NCBI GenBank assembly: GCA_902789245.1
Contig: CADAND010000018.1
Coordinates: 1-34,680, forward strand
Reading direction: 5' to 3'
From: an uncultured Bacteroidia bacterium
Lineage (GTDB): Bacteria; Bacteroidota; Bacteroidia; Bacteroidales; UBA932
Length of the DNA: 34,680 nucleotides
The notes beneath the pieces were generated by a model that saw only the letters and a list, made by a program, of their open reading frames with translations, made no database searches and had not been told where the DNA came from. The position numbers and the translations under genes were made by a program. Numbering within the stretch: the stretch's first letter is position 1; each line of letters starts with the position of its first letter. This document shows, in pieces, positions 16,038-25,051 of the stretch.

Positions 16038-18317
16038 ATGAATCCCCTACGCACCCCGATCCTGGCGCTTGCGCTGGGTCTCGCGACGGCCCTGTCGGCC
16101 CTCGCGCAGCCATTCCCGTATCAGAATAAGAATCTCTCCGCGGAGCAGCGCGCCGCCGACCTGCTCGGCCGCCTCACCCTCGAGGAGAAGGCGTCGCTGA
16201 CGATGCACGCCAGCCCGGCCATTCCCCGCCTGGGCATCAAGCAGTACAACTGGTGGAGCGAGGCCCTGCACGGGATCGCGCGCAACGGCAGCGCCACCGT
16301 GTTCCCGCAGCCGATCGGCATGGCGTCGAGCTTCGACGAGCGCCTGATCGAGGAGGTCTTCTCCGCCGCCAGCGACGAGGCGCGCGTGAAGTACCTGGAG
16401 ACCAGGGACAACGTCAAGGTGTACCAGGGTCTGACCTTCTGGACGCCGAATATCAACATTTTCCGCGATCCCCGCTGGGGCCGCGGCATGGAGACCTACG
16501 GGGAGGATCCCTTCCTGACCGGCCGCCTCGGCATGGCCGTGGTCCGCGGCCTGCAGGGCCCGGAGGATTCCCCGGTCCGCAAGACGCACGCCTGCGCCAA
16601 GCACTATGCCGTGCACTCCGGCCTGGAGTCCAACCGCCACCGCTTCGACGCGGTGGTCTCCGAGCGCGACCTGCGCGAGACCTACCTCCCGGCCTTCAAG
16701 GACCTGGTGACCAAGGCCCACGTGCAGGAGGTGATGACGGCCTACAACCGCTTCCGCGGGGAGCCTTGCGCCGCCTCCAATTACCTGGTGGACCAGATTC
16801 TCCGCAAGGAATGGGGCTACCAGGGCATGGTGGTATCCGACTGCTGGGCCATTCCCGACTTCTTCGAGAAAGGCCGCCACGGCTTCACCGACAGCCCCGT
16901 CCAGGCGGCGGCCCTCGCCGTGCGCAACGGCCTGGACGTGGAGTGCGGCAGCACCTTCGTGAACATCCCCGCCGCCGTGGAGCAGGGCCTGCTCGACGAG
17001 GCGGACCTCGACCGCAACCTGATGCGCATCCTGACCGAACGCTTCCGCCTCGGCGAGATGGACGGCAGTTCCCCCTGGGACGATCTCGACCCCGCCATCG
17101 TGGAGGGCCCGGAGCACCGTGCGCTTTCGCTGAAGATGGCGCGCGAGTCGCTGGTCCTCCTGCAGAACAAGGGCGTCCTGCCGCTGCGTCCCGGCCAGAA
17201 GGTGGCCGTGATCGGCCCGAACGCCGACGACACCGAGATGATGTGGGGCAACTACAACCCCGTCCCGAAGAGCACCGTGACGCTGCTCGACGCCTTCAAG
17301 GCCCGCGACCCGCAGGTCGTGAATTTCCGCGGCTGCGGCATCATCGGCGCTGAATTCATGCCGGAGAACAACCCGGACGACCGCATGGCCCAGCTGATGA
17401 AGCTCTCCAACGAGGAGCTCGAGGAAGTGGCCAAACAGTACGCCATCAATATCAATGACGTCAAGGCCTACGCCCGCCGCACCAAGCTCCTGCACGACAG
17501 CTTCCTGCCCGCGCTCGACGTGGCCGACGTGCTGAAGCGCCTGGAGGGCATCGACGTGGTCGTCTTCGCGGGCGGCATCTCGCCGCGCCTCGAAGGCGAG
17601 GAGATGCCCGTGCAGCTGCCCGGCTTCTCCGGCGGCGACCGTACCGACCTTGAACTGCCCGCCGTGCAGCGCCAGCTGCTGCAGGCCCTGCACGCCGCCG
17701 GCAAGAAGGTCGTCCTCGTGAATTTCTCCGGCTGCGCCATCGGCCTCGTGCCCGAGACGCAGAGCTGCGACGCCATCCTGCAGGCCTGGTATCCCGGCCA
17801 GGAGGGCGGCACCGCCATCGTGGAGGCGCTCTACGGCGAATTCAACCCCTCCGGCAAGCTGCCCGTCACCTTCTACCGTTCGGTGGACCAGCTCCCCGAG
17901 GTGGAGGACTACAACATGGAGGGCCACACCTACCGCTACTTCCGCGGCACGCCGCTCTTCCCCTTCGGTTTCGGCCTGAGCTACACCGACTTCCACTTCG
18001 GCGCCGCCAAGGTGCAGAACGGGGTGCTGGAGTTCACGGTCCGCAATACCGGCAAGCGCAACGGCACCGAGGTCGTCCAGCTCTACGTCCGAAAACCCGG
18101 CGACGTGGGCGGTCCGAACAAGACGCTCCGCGCTTTCCAGCGCGTGACGGTGATGGCCGGCGCTTCCGCGACGGTCCGCATCCCGCTCGACGACGAGGTC
18201 TTCACCTGGTGGAGCGAGTCCGCGCAGAACATGGTCCCCGTGCATGGCGAGTATGAGCTGCTCTACGGCTCCAGCTCCGCCGACGCCGACCTCAAGAAGG
18301 TGAATTACAAGTTCTAA
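16038..18317 (+). CDS. Glycoside hydrolase family 3 (probably beta-xylosidase or beta-glucosidase)
   Basis: This 759-residue exported enzyme has a signal peptide ending near ALAQ. Domain 1 (about 30-330) has NWWSEALHG, WTPNINIFRDPRWGRG, ETYGEDP and KHYAVHSG. The nucleophile is Asp268 in GMVVSDCWAI. Domain 2 (about 370-640) carries the region GISPRLEGEEM and GGDRTDLELP, where the acid/base Glu is expected. A fibronectin-III-like domain ends the protein. The NWWSEALHG and RGMETYGEDP forms are typical of the xylan 1,4-beta-xylosidase-like branch, but exact substrate needs assay. It is not of the short NagZ type. Neighbours are an M48 protease before it and an M28 peptidase 5 bases after it. No SusC/SusD pair is present. 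Confidence 0.92.
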   Translation: MNPLRTPILALALGLATALSALAQPFPYQNKNLSAEQRAADLLGRLTLEEKASLTMHASPAIPRLGIKQYNWWSEALHGIARNGSATVFPQPIGMASSFDERLIEEVFSAASDEARVKYLETRDNVKVYQGLTFWTPNINIFRDPRWGRGMETYGEDPFLTGRLGMAVVRGLQGPEDSPVRKTHACAKHYAVHSGLESNRHRFDAVVSERDLRETYLPAFKDLVTKAHVQEVMTAYNRFRGEPCAASNYLVDQILRKEWGYQGMVVSDCWAIPDFFEKGRHGFTDSPVQAAALAVRNGLDVECGSTFVNIPAAVEQGLLDEADLDRNLMRILTERFRLGEMDGSSPWDDLDPAIVEGPEHRALSLKMARESLVLLQNKGVLPLRPGQKVAVIGPNADDTEMMWGNYNPVPKSTVTLLDAFKARDPQVVNFRGCGIIGAEFMPENNPDDRMAQLMKLSNEELEEVAKQYAININDVKAYARRTKLLHDSFLPALDVADVLKRLEGIDVVVFAGGISPRLEGEEMPVQLPGFSGGDRTDLELPAVQRQLLQALHAAGKKVVLVNFSGCAIGLVPETQSCDAILQAWYPGQEGGTAIVEALYGEFNPSGKLPVTFYRSVDQLPEVEDYNMEGHTYRYFRGTPLFPFGFGLSYTDFHFGAAKVQNGVLEFTVRNTGKRNGTEVVQLYVRKPGDVGGPNKTLRAFQRVTVMAGASATVRIPLDDEVFTWWSESAQNMVPVHGEYELLYGSSSADADLKKVNYKF

Positions 18318-18322
18318 GCTGT

Positions 18323-19792
18323 ATGAAAAAGATCTGGCTTTCCCTGGGCGCCGCCCTGCTGCTGGCGCTCTCCCTGCACGCGCAGGATAAAGTGACGAAG
18401 ACGGTCCTCGAGCTGGGCCGCACCGACAACCGCACGATGGAGCACGCGGACTACATCGCCCGCAACATCGGCGGGCGCCTGGTGGGCACGCACATGCTCA
18501 ATCACGCCGAGGAGTGGGTGGCGGAGCAGTTCCGCGCCTGGGGCCTGGAGGTGACGATGCAGGAGGCCGTCACCATCGGCGTCGGCTTCGACCGGGGCCC
18601 CTGGTCCGGCCGCATGCTCGCCGAGGACGGCATGACGCTGCACTTCGGCACGCCCGCCTACACGGCCGGCACGCGCGGCCCCCAAAAGGGGCGCGTGCTG
18701 CTGGAGCCGAAGACCCAGCGGGAGTTCGACCGCGTGAAAGGCGCGCTCCGGGGCGCCTGGGTGCTCGTCGAGACGGGCCCGACCAACGGTCTGGCCCTCG
18801 ACGCAAGCGCCAAGGCGGATTCCACGCGCGCCGCGCAGCTCGCGGAGGGCAAGAAAGACGTTTCCGTGCCATTCTACCGCCAAATGGTCGAAGCGGGCGT
18901 GCTGGGCTTCATCCGCCCCGCCAAGCTCCCGATGCAGGTGCTCTACAACCGCGCGATGTGCTTCGACCTGACGATGGACACGCTGCCCACCGCCTGCGAC
19001 ATCCTGCTGGACGAGCATCAGTTTGCCATCATCAAGCAGAAGGCCCTCGACCGGCAGGACTTCCTGCTGGAGTTCGATATCCGCAACCACTTCTTCCCGG
19101 GCCCGATGCGGCACCGCAACATCCTCGCCGTCATCAAGGGCACCCAGCATCCCGACGAATACGTCCTGCTGGGCGGCCACCTGGACGCCTATGACATCGC
19201 CACCGGCGCGGTCGACGACGGGCAGGGCGTGTGCGTGACGATGGAGGCCGCGCGGCTGCTCGCCGCGGCCGGCGCCAAGCCCAAGCGCTCCATCATGTTC
19301 TGCATCTGGACGGGCGAGGAGTACGGCCTGCTGGGCTCGAAGTATTTCGTTGAGAATAAGACCGTTCCGTGGGGCAAGATCTCCAACTACTTCAACCGAG
19401 ACGGCGGGCCGCTGGCCTGCACGTCCATCACCGTCCCGCCGGCCATGTACGACGATTTCGTGAAGGTCTGCGCGCCGCTGACGGACTACAATCCCGAGAT
19501 TCCCTTCACGGTGAACAAGCGCGAGGGCGAGCCGCAGGAGCGTCCGACGAGCGCCGGCGGCTCCGACCACGCCTACTTCGCGATGAACGGCATCCCGGCC
19601 ATCTCCTTCCGCGAGACGGACGTCTTCGGTCTGGACTTCAACTACCGCGACATCTGGCACACGGAGGACGACCTCTTCGACAAACTGATCCCGGCCTACC
19701 TCGAGCATTCGGCGGTCATCAACGCCGTCACGGCCTACGGCCTGGCGAACCTCCCGCACCTCCTTTCCCGGGAAGGATTGTATAAGGAATAG
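18323..19792 (+). CDS. Secreted M28 zinc aminopeptidase
   Basis: This 489-residue protein has a signal peptide ending near LHAQ. The catalytic half has the M28 metal motifs in order: GGHLDAYD (His and Asp), GAVDDGQGV (bridging Asp), WTGEEYGLLGS (catalytic and ligand Glu), NRDGG (Asp) and a final HTEDD His. A protease-associated-like domain is inserted in the first half (about 120-215). M28 enzymes cut amino acids or dipeptides from peptides, and the signal peptide places it in the periplasm or outside. It begins 5 bases after the GH3 gene. Two hairpins (19795-19818 and 19823-19852) follow the stop. Confidence 0.92.
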   Translation: MKKIWLSLGAALLLALSLHAQDKVTKTVLELGRTDNRTMEHADYIARNIGGRLVGTHMLNHAEEWVAEQFRAWGLEVTMQEAVTIGVGFDRGPWSGRMLAEDGMTLHFGTPAYTAGTRGPQKGRVLLEPKTQREFDRVKGALRGAWVLVETGPTNGLALDASAKADSTRAAQLAEGKKDVSVPFYRQMVEAGVLGFIRPAKLPMQVLYNRAMCFDLTMDTLPTACDILLDEHQFAIIKQKALDRQDFLLEFDIRNHFFPGPMRHRNILAVIKGTQHPDEYVLLGGHLDAYDIATGAVDDGQGVCVTMEAARLLAAAGAKPKRSIMFCIWTGEEYGLLGSKYFVENKTVPWGKISNYFNRDGGPLACTSITVPPAMYDDFVKVCAPLTDYNPEIPFTVNKREGEPQERPTSAGGSDHAYFAMNGIPAISFRETDVFGLDFNYRDIWHTEDDLFDKLIPAYLEHSAVINAVTAYGLANLPHLLSREGLYKE

Positions 19793-19794
19793 AG

Positions 19795-19822
19795 ATTCGC
19801 CGGTCAGTGCCGGCGAATGACG
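19795..19822. repeat. Short REP-like palindrome ATTCGCCGG...CCGGCGAAT + GACGA
   Basis: A 9-bp perfect stem (19795-19803 / 19810-19818) with loop TCAGTG is followed by GACGAAA. The arrangement ATT-GCCG-TCAG-CGGC-AAT-GACGAAA is shared with 32009-32037 inside the HU-like gene (read on the minus strand), so both may be one dispersed repeat type. Confidence 0.6.
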
Positions 19823-19852
19823 AAAAAACCCTGGCCTTCCGGTCAGGGTTTT
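19823..19852. terminator. Bidirectional terminator between the M28 gene and tRNA-Leu
   Basis: AAAAAACCCTGGCC, loop TTCC, GGTCAGGGTTTTT: a G-C rich stem flanked by A-run and T-run on the two sides, so it can stop both the M28 transcript (+) and the tRNA-Leu transcript (-). Confidence 0.8.
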
Positions 19853-19855
19853 TCG

Positions 19856-19937
19856 TGCGGGTGAAGGGGCTCGAACCCTTACGCCTTGCGGCACGGGATC
19901 CTAAGTCCCGCTTGGCTACCAATTACAACACACCCGC
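19856..19937 (-). tRNA. tRNA-Leu (anticodon TAG)
   Basis: An 82-nt class II tRNA on the minus strand. Acceptor GCGGGTG pairs with CACCCGC, discriminator A. The anticodon arm CGGGA/TCCCG has loop CTTAGGA, giving anticodon TAG for leucine. A variable arm follows. The T-loop has GGTTCGAGCC. No CCA is encoded. Confidence 0.94.
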
Positions 19938-19949
19938 AATGCAAGATTG

Positions 19950-19957
19950 CAAATATA
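19950..19957 (-). promoter_or_regulatory. -7 box for tRNA-Leu
   Basis: TATATTTG on the minus strand, 12 bases before the tRNA 5' end and followed by CAATC. No clear TTTG -33 element. Confidence 0.55.
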
Positions 19958-19970
19958 GTAAAATTTGATG

Positions 19971-20058
19971 ACGGTTTCGGAGCGAAGCGACGCAGGGGAG
20001 TTTGAGGGGGAACGCCCCCTCAATCATGAAGCGAAGCGGATTCGCAGATCGAGACCGT
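19971..20058. repeat. GC-rich nested palindrome at the serB 3' end
   Basis: Weakly complementary ends (ACGGTTTC at 19971 and GAGACCGT at 20051-20058) enclose a perfect 9-bp hairpin (TTGAGGGGG / CCCCCTCAA near 20011-20032) flanked by GCGAAGCG repeats at 19982 and 20030. The element stops where serB begins. It may serve as the serB 3' end. Confidence 0.55.
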
Positions 20059-21275
20059 TAGGGATCGATCTGTGAATCCTTTAATCCCAGGAAGTACAGG
20101 ATGCCGTCGAGGCCGATGGAGGTGATGTTCTGCTGGGCGTTGGCCTGGACCTTGGGCTTGGCGTGGTAGGCGATGCCCAGGCCCGCGAGCGAGAGCATCG
20201 GCAGGTCGTTCGCGCCGTCGCCGACGGCCACCGCCTGCGCCAGGTTGATATTCTCCACCTGGCAGAGCAGGCGCAGCAGCTCCGCCTTGCGTCGGCCGTC
20301 CACCACGTCGCCGACGTAGCGGCCGGTGAGCTTGCCGTCCTCGATCTCCAGCTCGTTGGCATAGACGTAGTCGAAGCCGAATTTCTGCTGGAGGTATTTG
20401 CCGAAATAGGTGAATCCGCCGGAGAGGATGGCGGTCTTGTAGCCCACCATCTTGAGGATCTTCATCATGCGCTCCAGACCCTCGTTGAAGGGGAGGTTCT
20501 GTGCGATTTCCTCCATCACGCCGACATCCAGCCCCTTGAGCAGGGCCACGCGGCGCGTGAAGCTCTCGGTGAAGTCGATCTCGCCGCGCATGGCCTGTGC
20601 GGTGATCGCCTTCACCTGATCGCCCACGCCCGCCCGGGCTGCCAGCTCGTCGATGCACTCGGTGTGCACGAGCGTGGAGTCCATGTCGAAGCAGATGAGC
20701 CGGCGGGAGCGCCGGTAGATGTCGTCTTTCTGGAAGGAGATGTCCAGGCCGCTCTTCGGCAGGCTCAGCAGCGCTTTCTGCAGGGCGCCGCGCTCCTCTT
20801 CATTGAGCGAACCGCGGACGGAAATCTCGATGCAGGCCTTCGTGGCGCGCTCGTCCACGCCCTCGAGGGGCGGGCGGCCGGTCAGGCGCCGGATGGCGTC
20901 GATGTTCAGGCCGAAACGGAAGATCACCGCCGTCACGTCCGCGATCTGCCGGGCCGTCACCGTGCGGCCCAGCAGGGTCACGATGTAGCGGTTCTTGCCC
21001 TGGCGGGCCACCCACGCGTCGTAGGCTTCGCGCTCGATGGGCGTGAAGCGGATCTGCACGCCCAGCTCGGAGGCCTTGAAAAGCAGGTCCTTCATGATGA
21101 AGCCGGACTTCTCCTGGGTCGTCAGGAAGAGGATGCCCAGGGCCAGCGATTTGTGGATGTTCTCCTGGCCGATGTCCAGGATCGTGGCGTCGTACTGCGC
21201 CAGGATCGAGGTGAGGGCCGTGGTCAAGCCGGGCTTGTCCTCGCCGGAGATGTTGACTTGGATGATCTCTATCAT
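20058..21275 (-). CDS. serB: Phosphoserine phosphatase with N-terminal ACT domains
   Basis: This 405-residue protein performs the last step of serine synthesis, hydrolysis of L-phosphoserine. The N-terminal part (about 1-180) looks like two ACT-like regulatory regions (EIIQVNISGEDKPGLTTAL opens the first). The HAD phosphatase core starts at about 190: FDMDSTLVHTE holds Asp197 and Asp199, then ILSGGFTYF (motif II Ser), a lysine region, and AVGDGANDLPML (motif IV). All catalytic motifs are present. The ACT part suggests amino-acid feedback binding. It is the last gene of the prfB-fumarase-serB operon and begins 12 bases after the fumarase stop. Its final codons (LKDSQIDP) lie in an inverted repeat (20041-20076), adjoining the palindrome at 19971-20058. 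Confidence 0.95.
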   Translation of the reverse strand: MIEIIQVNISGEDKPGLTTALTSILAQYDATILDIGQENIHKSLALGILFLTTQEKSGFIMKDLLFKASELGVQIRFTPIEREAYDAWVARQGKNRYIVTLLGRTVTARQIADVTAVIFRFGLNIDAIRRLTGRPPLEGVDERATKACIEISVRGSLNEEERGALQKALLSLPKSGLDISFQKDDIYRRSRRLICFDMDSTLVHTECIDELAARAGVGDQVKAITAQAMRGEIDFTESFTRRVALLKGLDVGVMEEIAQNLPFNEGLERMMKILKMVGYKTAILSGGFTYFGKYLQQKFGFDYVYANELEIEDGKLTGRYVGDVVDGRRKAELLRLLCQVENINLAQAVAVGDGANDLPMLSLAGLGIAYHAKPKVQANAQQNITSIGLDGILYFLGLKDSQIDP

Positions 21276-21287
21276 GTCTGTTTTCTG

Positions 21288-22916
21288 TTACAGGCCAAGC
21301 TTCTTGAAGAAGTCGTTGCCCTTGTCGTCCACGAGGATGAACGCGGGGAAGTCCTCGACCTTGATCTTCCAGATGGCCTCCATGCCGAGCTCCGGGTACT
21401 CCACGCACTCGATGCTGCGGATGCTGCTCTGCGACAGGACGGCCGCCACACCGCCGATGGTGCCCAGATAGAAACCGCCGTGCTTCTCGCAGGCGTCCGT
21501 CACCACCTTGGAGCGGTTGCCCTTGGCGATCATCACCAGGGAAGCGCCGTGATCCTGGAATTCATCCACATACGGGTCCATACGGTTGGCCGTGGTGGGG
21601 CCCATGGAACCGCAGGGGTAGCCGGCCGGCGTCTTGGCAGGGCCGGCGTACAGCACCGGATAATCCTTGAAGTACTGCGGCAGGCCTTCGCCGGCGTCCA
21701 GGCGGGCCTTGAGCTTGGCGTGGGCGATGTCGCGCGCCACGATGATGGTGCCCTTCAGGTTCACGCGGGTGCCGACGGTGTATTTGGTGAGCTCGGCACG
21801 CACGGCGTCGATGCCCTTGTCCAGGTCTATTTCAATGCCCTTGGGGCCTTCGCCGGGACGGCGCAGCTCTTCGGGGATGAGTTCCGAAGGGTTGCTGTCC
21901 ATCTTTTCGATCCACACGCCGTCGGCGTTGATCTTGCTCTTGATGTTGCGGTCCGCGGAACAGCTCACGCCCATGCCGATGGGGCAGCTGGCGCCGTGGC
22001 GCGGCAGGCGGATCACGCGGATGTCGTGGGCCAGGTATTTGCCGCCGAACTGGGCGCCCAGGCCGATCTTCTGGGACTCAACCAGGAGTTTCTGCTCCAG
22101 ATCGATATCCCGGAATGCGCGGCCGGTCTCGTCACCGGTGGTGGGAAGATTGTCGTAGAACTTGATGCTGGCCAGTTTTACCGTGAGGAGGTTCTTCTCG
22201 GCAGACGTACCGCCAATCACGAAGGCGATGTGGTAGGGCGGGCAGGCTGCCGTACCCAGGGATTTCATCTTCTCCACCAGGAAAGGAATGAGGGTACCCT
22301 CGTTCTGGATGGTGGCCTTGGTCATGGGGTAGAAATAGGTCTTGTTGGCGCTGCCGCCGCCCTTGGCCACCATGATGAAGCGATACTCGTCGCCCTGCGT
22401 GGCCTCAATGTCAATCTGAGCGGGAAGGTTGCACTTGGTGTTTACCTCGTCGTACATGTTCAGCGGGGCGTTCTGGCTGTAGCGCAGGTTCTCCTGCGTA
22501 TAGGTGTTGAAAACGCCGCGGCTGAGCGCCTCTTCGTCCTCGAAGTCCGTCCACACGTGCTGTCCCTTTTCGCCGTGGATGATGGCGGTGCCGGTATCCT
22601 GGCAGAAAGGAAGTACGCCCTTGACGGCGGTCTCGGCGTTGCGCAGGAACTGCAGTGCAACGTATTTGTCGTTCTCCGAGGCCTCGGGATCCTTGAGGAT
22701 GGCCGCCACCTGCTCATTGTGGGCGCGGCGCAGCATGAACTCACAATCGTGGAAGGACTGCTGGGCCACCAGCGTGAGGGCCTCCGGAGATACCTCCAGG
22801 ATCGTCTTGTCACCCAGCTTGGATGTCTTTACCAGCTTTTCAGAGTCGGGAATCTTGTAGTACTCAGTCGTGTCGGGGCCCAGCTGAAACATGGGCGCGT
22901 ATTTAAACTCGGTCAT
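21288..22916 (-). CDS. Class I (iron-sulfur) fumarate hydratase
   Basis: This 542-residue enzyme interconverts fumarate and L-malate with a [4Fe-4S] cluster. It joins the alpha and beta parts in one chain. Cysteines expected to hold the cluster are seen in [19 protein letters not shown] and GVSCSADRN. The beta part carries [16 protein letters not shown] place the start at the ATG at 22916 ([13 protein letters not shown]). The open frame continues upstream, but that stretch overlaps prfB and has no conserved sequence. The gap to prfB is 5 bases and to serB 12, so it is the middle gene of a tight operon. Use of class I fumarase fits an anaerobe that reduces fumarate to succinate. Confidence 0.95.
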   Translation of the reverse strand: MTEFKYAPMFQLGPDTTEYYKIPDSEKLVKTSKLGDKTILEVSPEALTLVAQQSFHDCEFMLRRAHNEQVAAILKDPEASENDKYVALQFLRNAETAVKGVLPFCQDTGTAIIHGEKGQHVWTDFEDEEALSRGVFNTYTQENLRYSQNAPLNMYDEVNTKCNLPAQIDIEATQGDEYRFIMVAKGGGSANKTYFYPMTKATIQNEGTLIPFLVEKMKSLGTAACPPYHIAFVIGGTSAEKNLLTVKLASIKFYDNLPTTGDETGRAFRDIDLEQKLLVESQKIGLGAQFGGKYLAHDIRVIRLPRHGASCPIGMGVSCSADRNIKSKINADGVWIEKMDSNPSELIPEELRRPGEGPKGIEIDLDKGIDAVRAELTKYTVGTRVNLKGTIIVARDIAHAKLKARLDAGEGLPQYFKDYPVLYAGPAKTPAGYPCGSMGPTTANRMDPYVDEFQDHGASLVMIAKGNRSKVVTDACEKHGGFYLGTIGGVAAVLSQSSIRSIECVEYPELGMEAIWKIKVEDFPAFILVDDKGNDFFKKLGL

Positions 22917-22921
22917 ATAAG

Positions 22922-23989
22922 TTAGTTGTGCATTAAGAATTCTTTCATGAAGGCGTTGAGGTCGCCGTCCAGGACGCCCTGCGTGTCGGCGGTCTCCCAG
23001 CCGGTGCGCAGGTCCTTGACCATCTTGTAGGGGTGCAGGACGTAGGAGCGGATCTGCGAGCCCCATTCGATCTTGCGCTTCTGGCCCTCGAGCTCGGCCT
23101 GCTTCTCCTGGCGTTTCTTGAGCTCGATGTCGTAGAGGCGGGATTTGAGGATGGTCAGCGCGCGCTGGCGGTTGTCCTGCTGGCTGCGCGTCTCGGTGTT
23201 CTCGACCGTGATGCCGGTCGGGAGGTGCCGCACGCGCACGCCGGTCTCCACCTTGTTGACGTTCTGGCCGCCGTGGCCACCGGAGCGGAAGGTGTCCCAC
23301 TCGATGTCGGCGGGGCTGATCTCGATGTTGATGCTGTCGTCCACGAGGGGATAGACGAACACGGAGCTGAAGGTGGTCTGGCGCTTGCCCTGCGCGTTGA
23401 ACGGGGAGATTCGCACCAGGCGGTGCACGCCGGATTCGGCCTTGAGGTAGCCGTAGGCGTAGTCGCCTTCGTACTGGATGGTGCAGGACTTGATGCCGGT
23501 CTCGTCGCCCTCGATCTCCTCGGTGACGGTCATCTTGTAGCCGTTGCGTTCGCCCCAGCGCATGTACATGCGCATGAGCATGGCGCTCCAGTCGTTGGCC
23601 TCGGTGCCGCCGGCGCCGGAGTTGATGGTGAGCACGGCGCCGAGGTTGTCGCCCTCCGCGCCCAGCATATTCTTGAGCTCCAGGTCTTCGACCAGGGTGC
23701 AGGCCTGCTTGTAGGTCGTATCGATATCTTCTCCTTCGGGATCCAGCTCCTGCAGGACTTCCAGGTCATCGACGGCGCTCGCCGCCTTGTCGTAGGCGCT
23801 CACCCAGGCTTTCAGGCCGCTGAGCCCCTTGAGGAAGGCTTCGGCCGCTTTGGGGTCGTTCCAGAAGTCTGGGGCCTGGCTTTGCTGCTCTTTCTCCGCC
23901 ACTTCCGCGCGCTTCTTCTCGATGGACAGGCACTGGTGGAGCGTCTGTACGCGCTCCTGAAGGTCCTTGATCTGCTCCGTTGTTATCAT
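22922..23989 (-). CDS. prfB: Peptide chain release factor 2
   Basis: This 355-residue release factor recognises UGA and UAA stop codons and triggers peptide release. The stop-codon reading motif SPF is at 195-197 and the catalytic GGQ at 240-242 ([12 protein letters not shown]). The frame is continuous from ATG 23989. No in-frame UGA or CUU-UGA slippery site is found in the first 40 codons, so the programmed +1 frameshift that autoregulates RF2 in many bacteria is absent. It is the first gene of the operon with fumarase and serB. A TATCTTTG box lies just upstream. Confidence 0.96.
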   Translation of the reverse strand: MITTEQIKDLQERVQTLHQCLSIEKKRAEVAEKEQQSQAPDFWNDPKAAEAFLKGLSGLKAWVSAYDKAASAVDDLEVLQELDPEGEDIDTTYKQACTLVEDLELKNMLGAEGDNLGAVLTINSGAGGTEANDWSAMLMRMYMRWGERNGYKMTVTEEIEGDETGIKSCTIQYEGDYAYGYLKAESGVHRLVRISPFNAQGKRQTTFSSVFVYPLVDDSINIEISPADIEWDTFRSGGHGGQNVNKVETGVRVRHLPTGITVENTETRSQQDNRQRALTILKSRLYDIELKKRQEKQAELEGQKRKIEWGSQIRSYVLHPYKMVKDLRTGWETADTQGVLDGDLNAFMKEFLMHN

Positions 23990-23995
23990 AGACTA

Positions 23996-24003
23996 CAAAG
24001 ATA
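23996..24003 (-). promoter_or_regulatory. -7 box for the prfB operon
   Basis: TATCTTTG on the minus strand, 6 bases before the prfB start codon. The -33 element is not clear. Confidence 0.55.
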
Positions 24004-24075
24004 ATCAATCTTTTTGAAAGGAATCACTCTTTCTGACTGACCGCTGTTTTCTGTAATTCGCTGATACTGTTTTTA

Positions 24076-24122
24076 TTGTGAAAGTAACCGGTGCCAAATG
24101 GAACCAGTTTCTTTCATAATCA
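24076..24122. repeat. Long imperfect hairpin between murI and prfB
   Basis: ATTGTGAAAG and CTTTCATAAT form the outer stem with one G-T pair. TAACCGGTGCC and GGAACCAGTTT pair inside with few mismatches around loop AAAT. It lies in the AT-rich murI 3' region and may be a terminator or processing signal. Confidence 0.55.
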
Positions 24123-24167
24123 ACTGAATGATAGAATTTTGCAGAAAACACTTGCCCGCCAATTATG

Positions 24168-24278
24168 CTGTGAGCAGTAATGCTTTGATTTATAGTAAAA
24201 TAATATTTTATACTCCCCCGATTTTTAGGGGAGTATAAATCTATAAATTACTGAATAATAGTTAGTTATTGCTCACAG
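24168..24278. repeat. Palindromic repeat element, copy 2
   Basis: This 111-bp element starts with CTGTGAGCAGTAA (24168-24180) and ends with the near inverse TTATTGCTCACAG (24266-24278). The core stem is TTTATACTCCCC (24207-24218) with its complement at 24228-24239. Ends and core match copy 1 at 3683-3789. Its right arm supplies the stop codon and last codons of murI (residues SCEQ). Confidence 0.75.
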
Positions 24279-25051
24279 GAAATGCGAGCGGCGAGGGCAT
24301 GAAGGGTGGTGGGGTCGCCGGAAGCGAGGAGGGTGAGGGATCCTTCGCTGTGCTCAGGATGACATTGCCCGGAATCAGGATGACAGGGAATCTGGCGGTC
24401 CTGGAGAATGTGGAGCACCTGGCGGGCGACAGCGGGCGCCGGGTCGATGACGCGGACGCCGGGCCCGGCGATGCGCTCGATGACGGGCAGCAGGAAGGGG
24501 TAGTGCGTGCAGCCGAGCACGATGGTGTCGGCGCCGGCGTCGAGCATCGGCTGCAGGCTCGCACGGACGACGCGCTCGGCCTCGGGGCCGTCGAGTTCGC
24601 CGCGTTCGACGAGCTGCACGAAGCCCTCGCCGACGTGCTCTTCGATCCGCACGTTGTCCTGGAACCGCCCCTTGGTGTTGAGATACTTGGACGCCTTGAG
24701 GGTGCCGGCGGTCGCGAGCACGCCGATCACGCCGCTGCGCGTGCCGAGCGCGGCCGGCTTCACCGCCGGCTCCATCCCGACAAAGGGGACGTCAAACTCC
24801 GCGCGCAGGGTTGCGATGGCGGCGCCGGTGGCCGTGTTGCAGGCCACGACGATCACGTCCGCACCCTTGTCCAGCAGCAGGCGCGTGATCGCGCGTGCGC
24901 GCTCCTGGATGAACTCCGCGCTCTTCTCCCCGTAGGGACAGTAGGCGTTGTCGGAGTAGTAGATATAATGTGCGGAAGGGAGGACCTTCCGTATTTCCTT
25001 CAATACCGAAAGTCCTCCCGAACCGGAATCAAATATGCCGATTACAGCCAC
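24266..25051 (-). CDS. murI: Glutamate racemase
   Basis: This 261-residue enzyme makes D-glutamate for peptidoglycan stem peptides. The two catalytic cysteines are Cys71 in VVACNTATG and Cys181 in LGCTHYPFLL. The substrate region FDSGSGGLSVL opens the protein. It starts with GTG (25049-25051), sharing one base with the TAG stop of the DUF6515 gene, so it is translationally coupled. Residues 221-238 (IPCHPDSGQCHPEHSEGS) do not fit the family. They are encoded by a tandem TCAGGATGACA repeat, after which the normal C-terminal segment LTLLASGDPTTL resumes. The last residues come from the palindromic element at 24168-24278. Catalytic parts are intact, so the enzyme is probably active. It is the last gene of the proposed muropeptide operon. 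Confidence 0.93.
   Translation of the reverse strand: MAVIGIFDSGSGGLSVLKEIRKVLPSAHYIYYSDNAYCPYGEKSAEFIQERARAITRLLLDKGADVIVVACNTATGAAIATLRAEFDVPFVGMEPAVKPAALGTRSGVIGVLATAGTLKASKYLNTKGRFQDNVRIEEHVGEGFVQLVERGELDGPEAERVVRASLQPMLDAGADTIVLGCTHYPFLLPVIERIAGPGVRVIDPAPAVARQVLHILQDRQIPCHPDSGQCHPEHSEGSLTLLASGDPTTLHALAARISCEQ
24338..24391 (-). repeat. In-frame repeat insertion within murI
   Basis: TCAGGATGACA occurs twice (24354-24364 and 24375-24385), 21 bases apart, next to a GGATCC-TTCGCTGTGCTC stretch. Read on the minus strand this encodes CHPDSGQ and CHPEHSEGS. Such CHPExSEGS peptides are the usual translation of a widespread dispersed repeat in bacterial genomes (from memory). Confidence 0.7.

Noticed and set aside
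16047-18245. About 730-codon minus-strand frame opposite the GH3 gene
   Set aside because: It is antisense to an intact GH3 enzyme with all motifs. Similar long antisense frames occur over most GC-rich genes here.
16038-18317. NagZ (GH3 beta-N-acetylglucosaminidase) linked to the muropeptide operon
   Set aside because: The protein is a large exported three-domain GH3 of the xylosidase/glucosidase type, lacks the short NagZ architecture, and lies on the other strand far from the operon.
20163-22925. Very long open frame (about 920 codons) on the plus strand opposite serB and the fumarase gene
   Set aside because: It is exactly antisense to two well-recognised genes, has no family resemblance, and has the Val/Leu/Ala/Gly/His-rich composition produced by GC-rich codon bias on the other strand.
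22917-23300. N-terminal extension of the fumarase frame by about 128 codons
   Set aside because: The extra part overlaps prfB in another frame and is Arg/Pro-rich without similarity to fumarases. The ATG at 22916 starts the conserved sequence.
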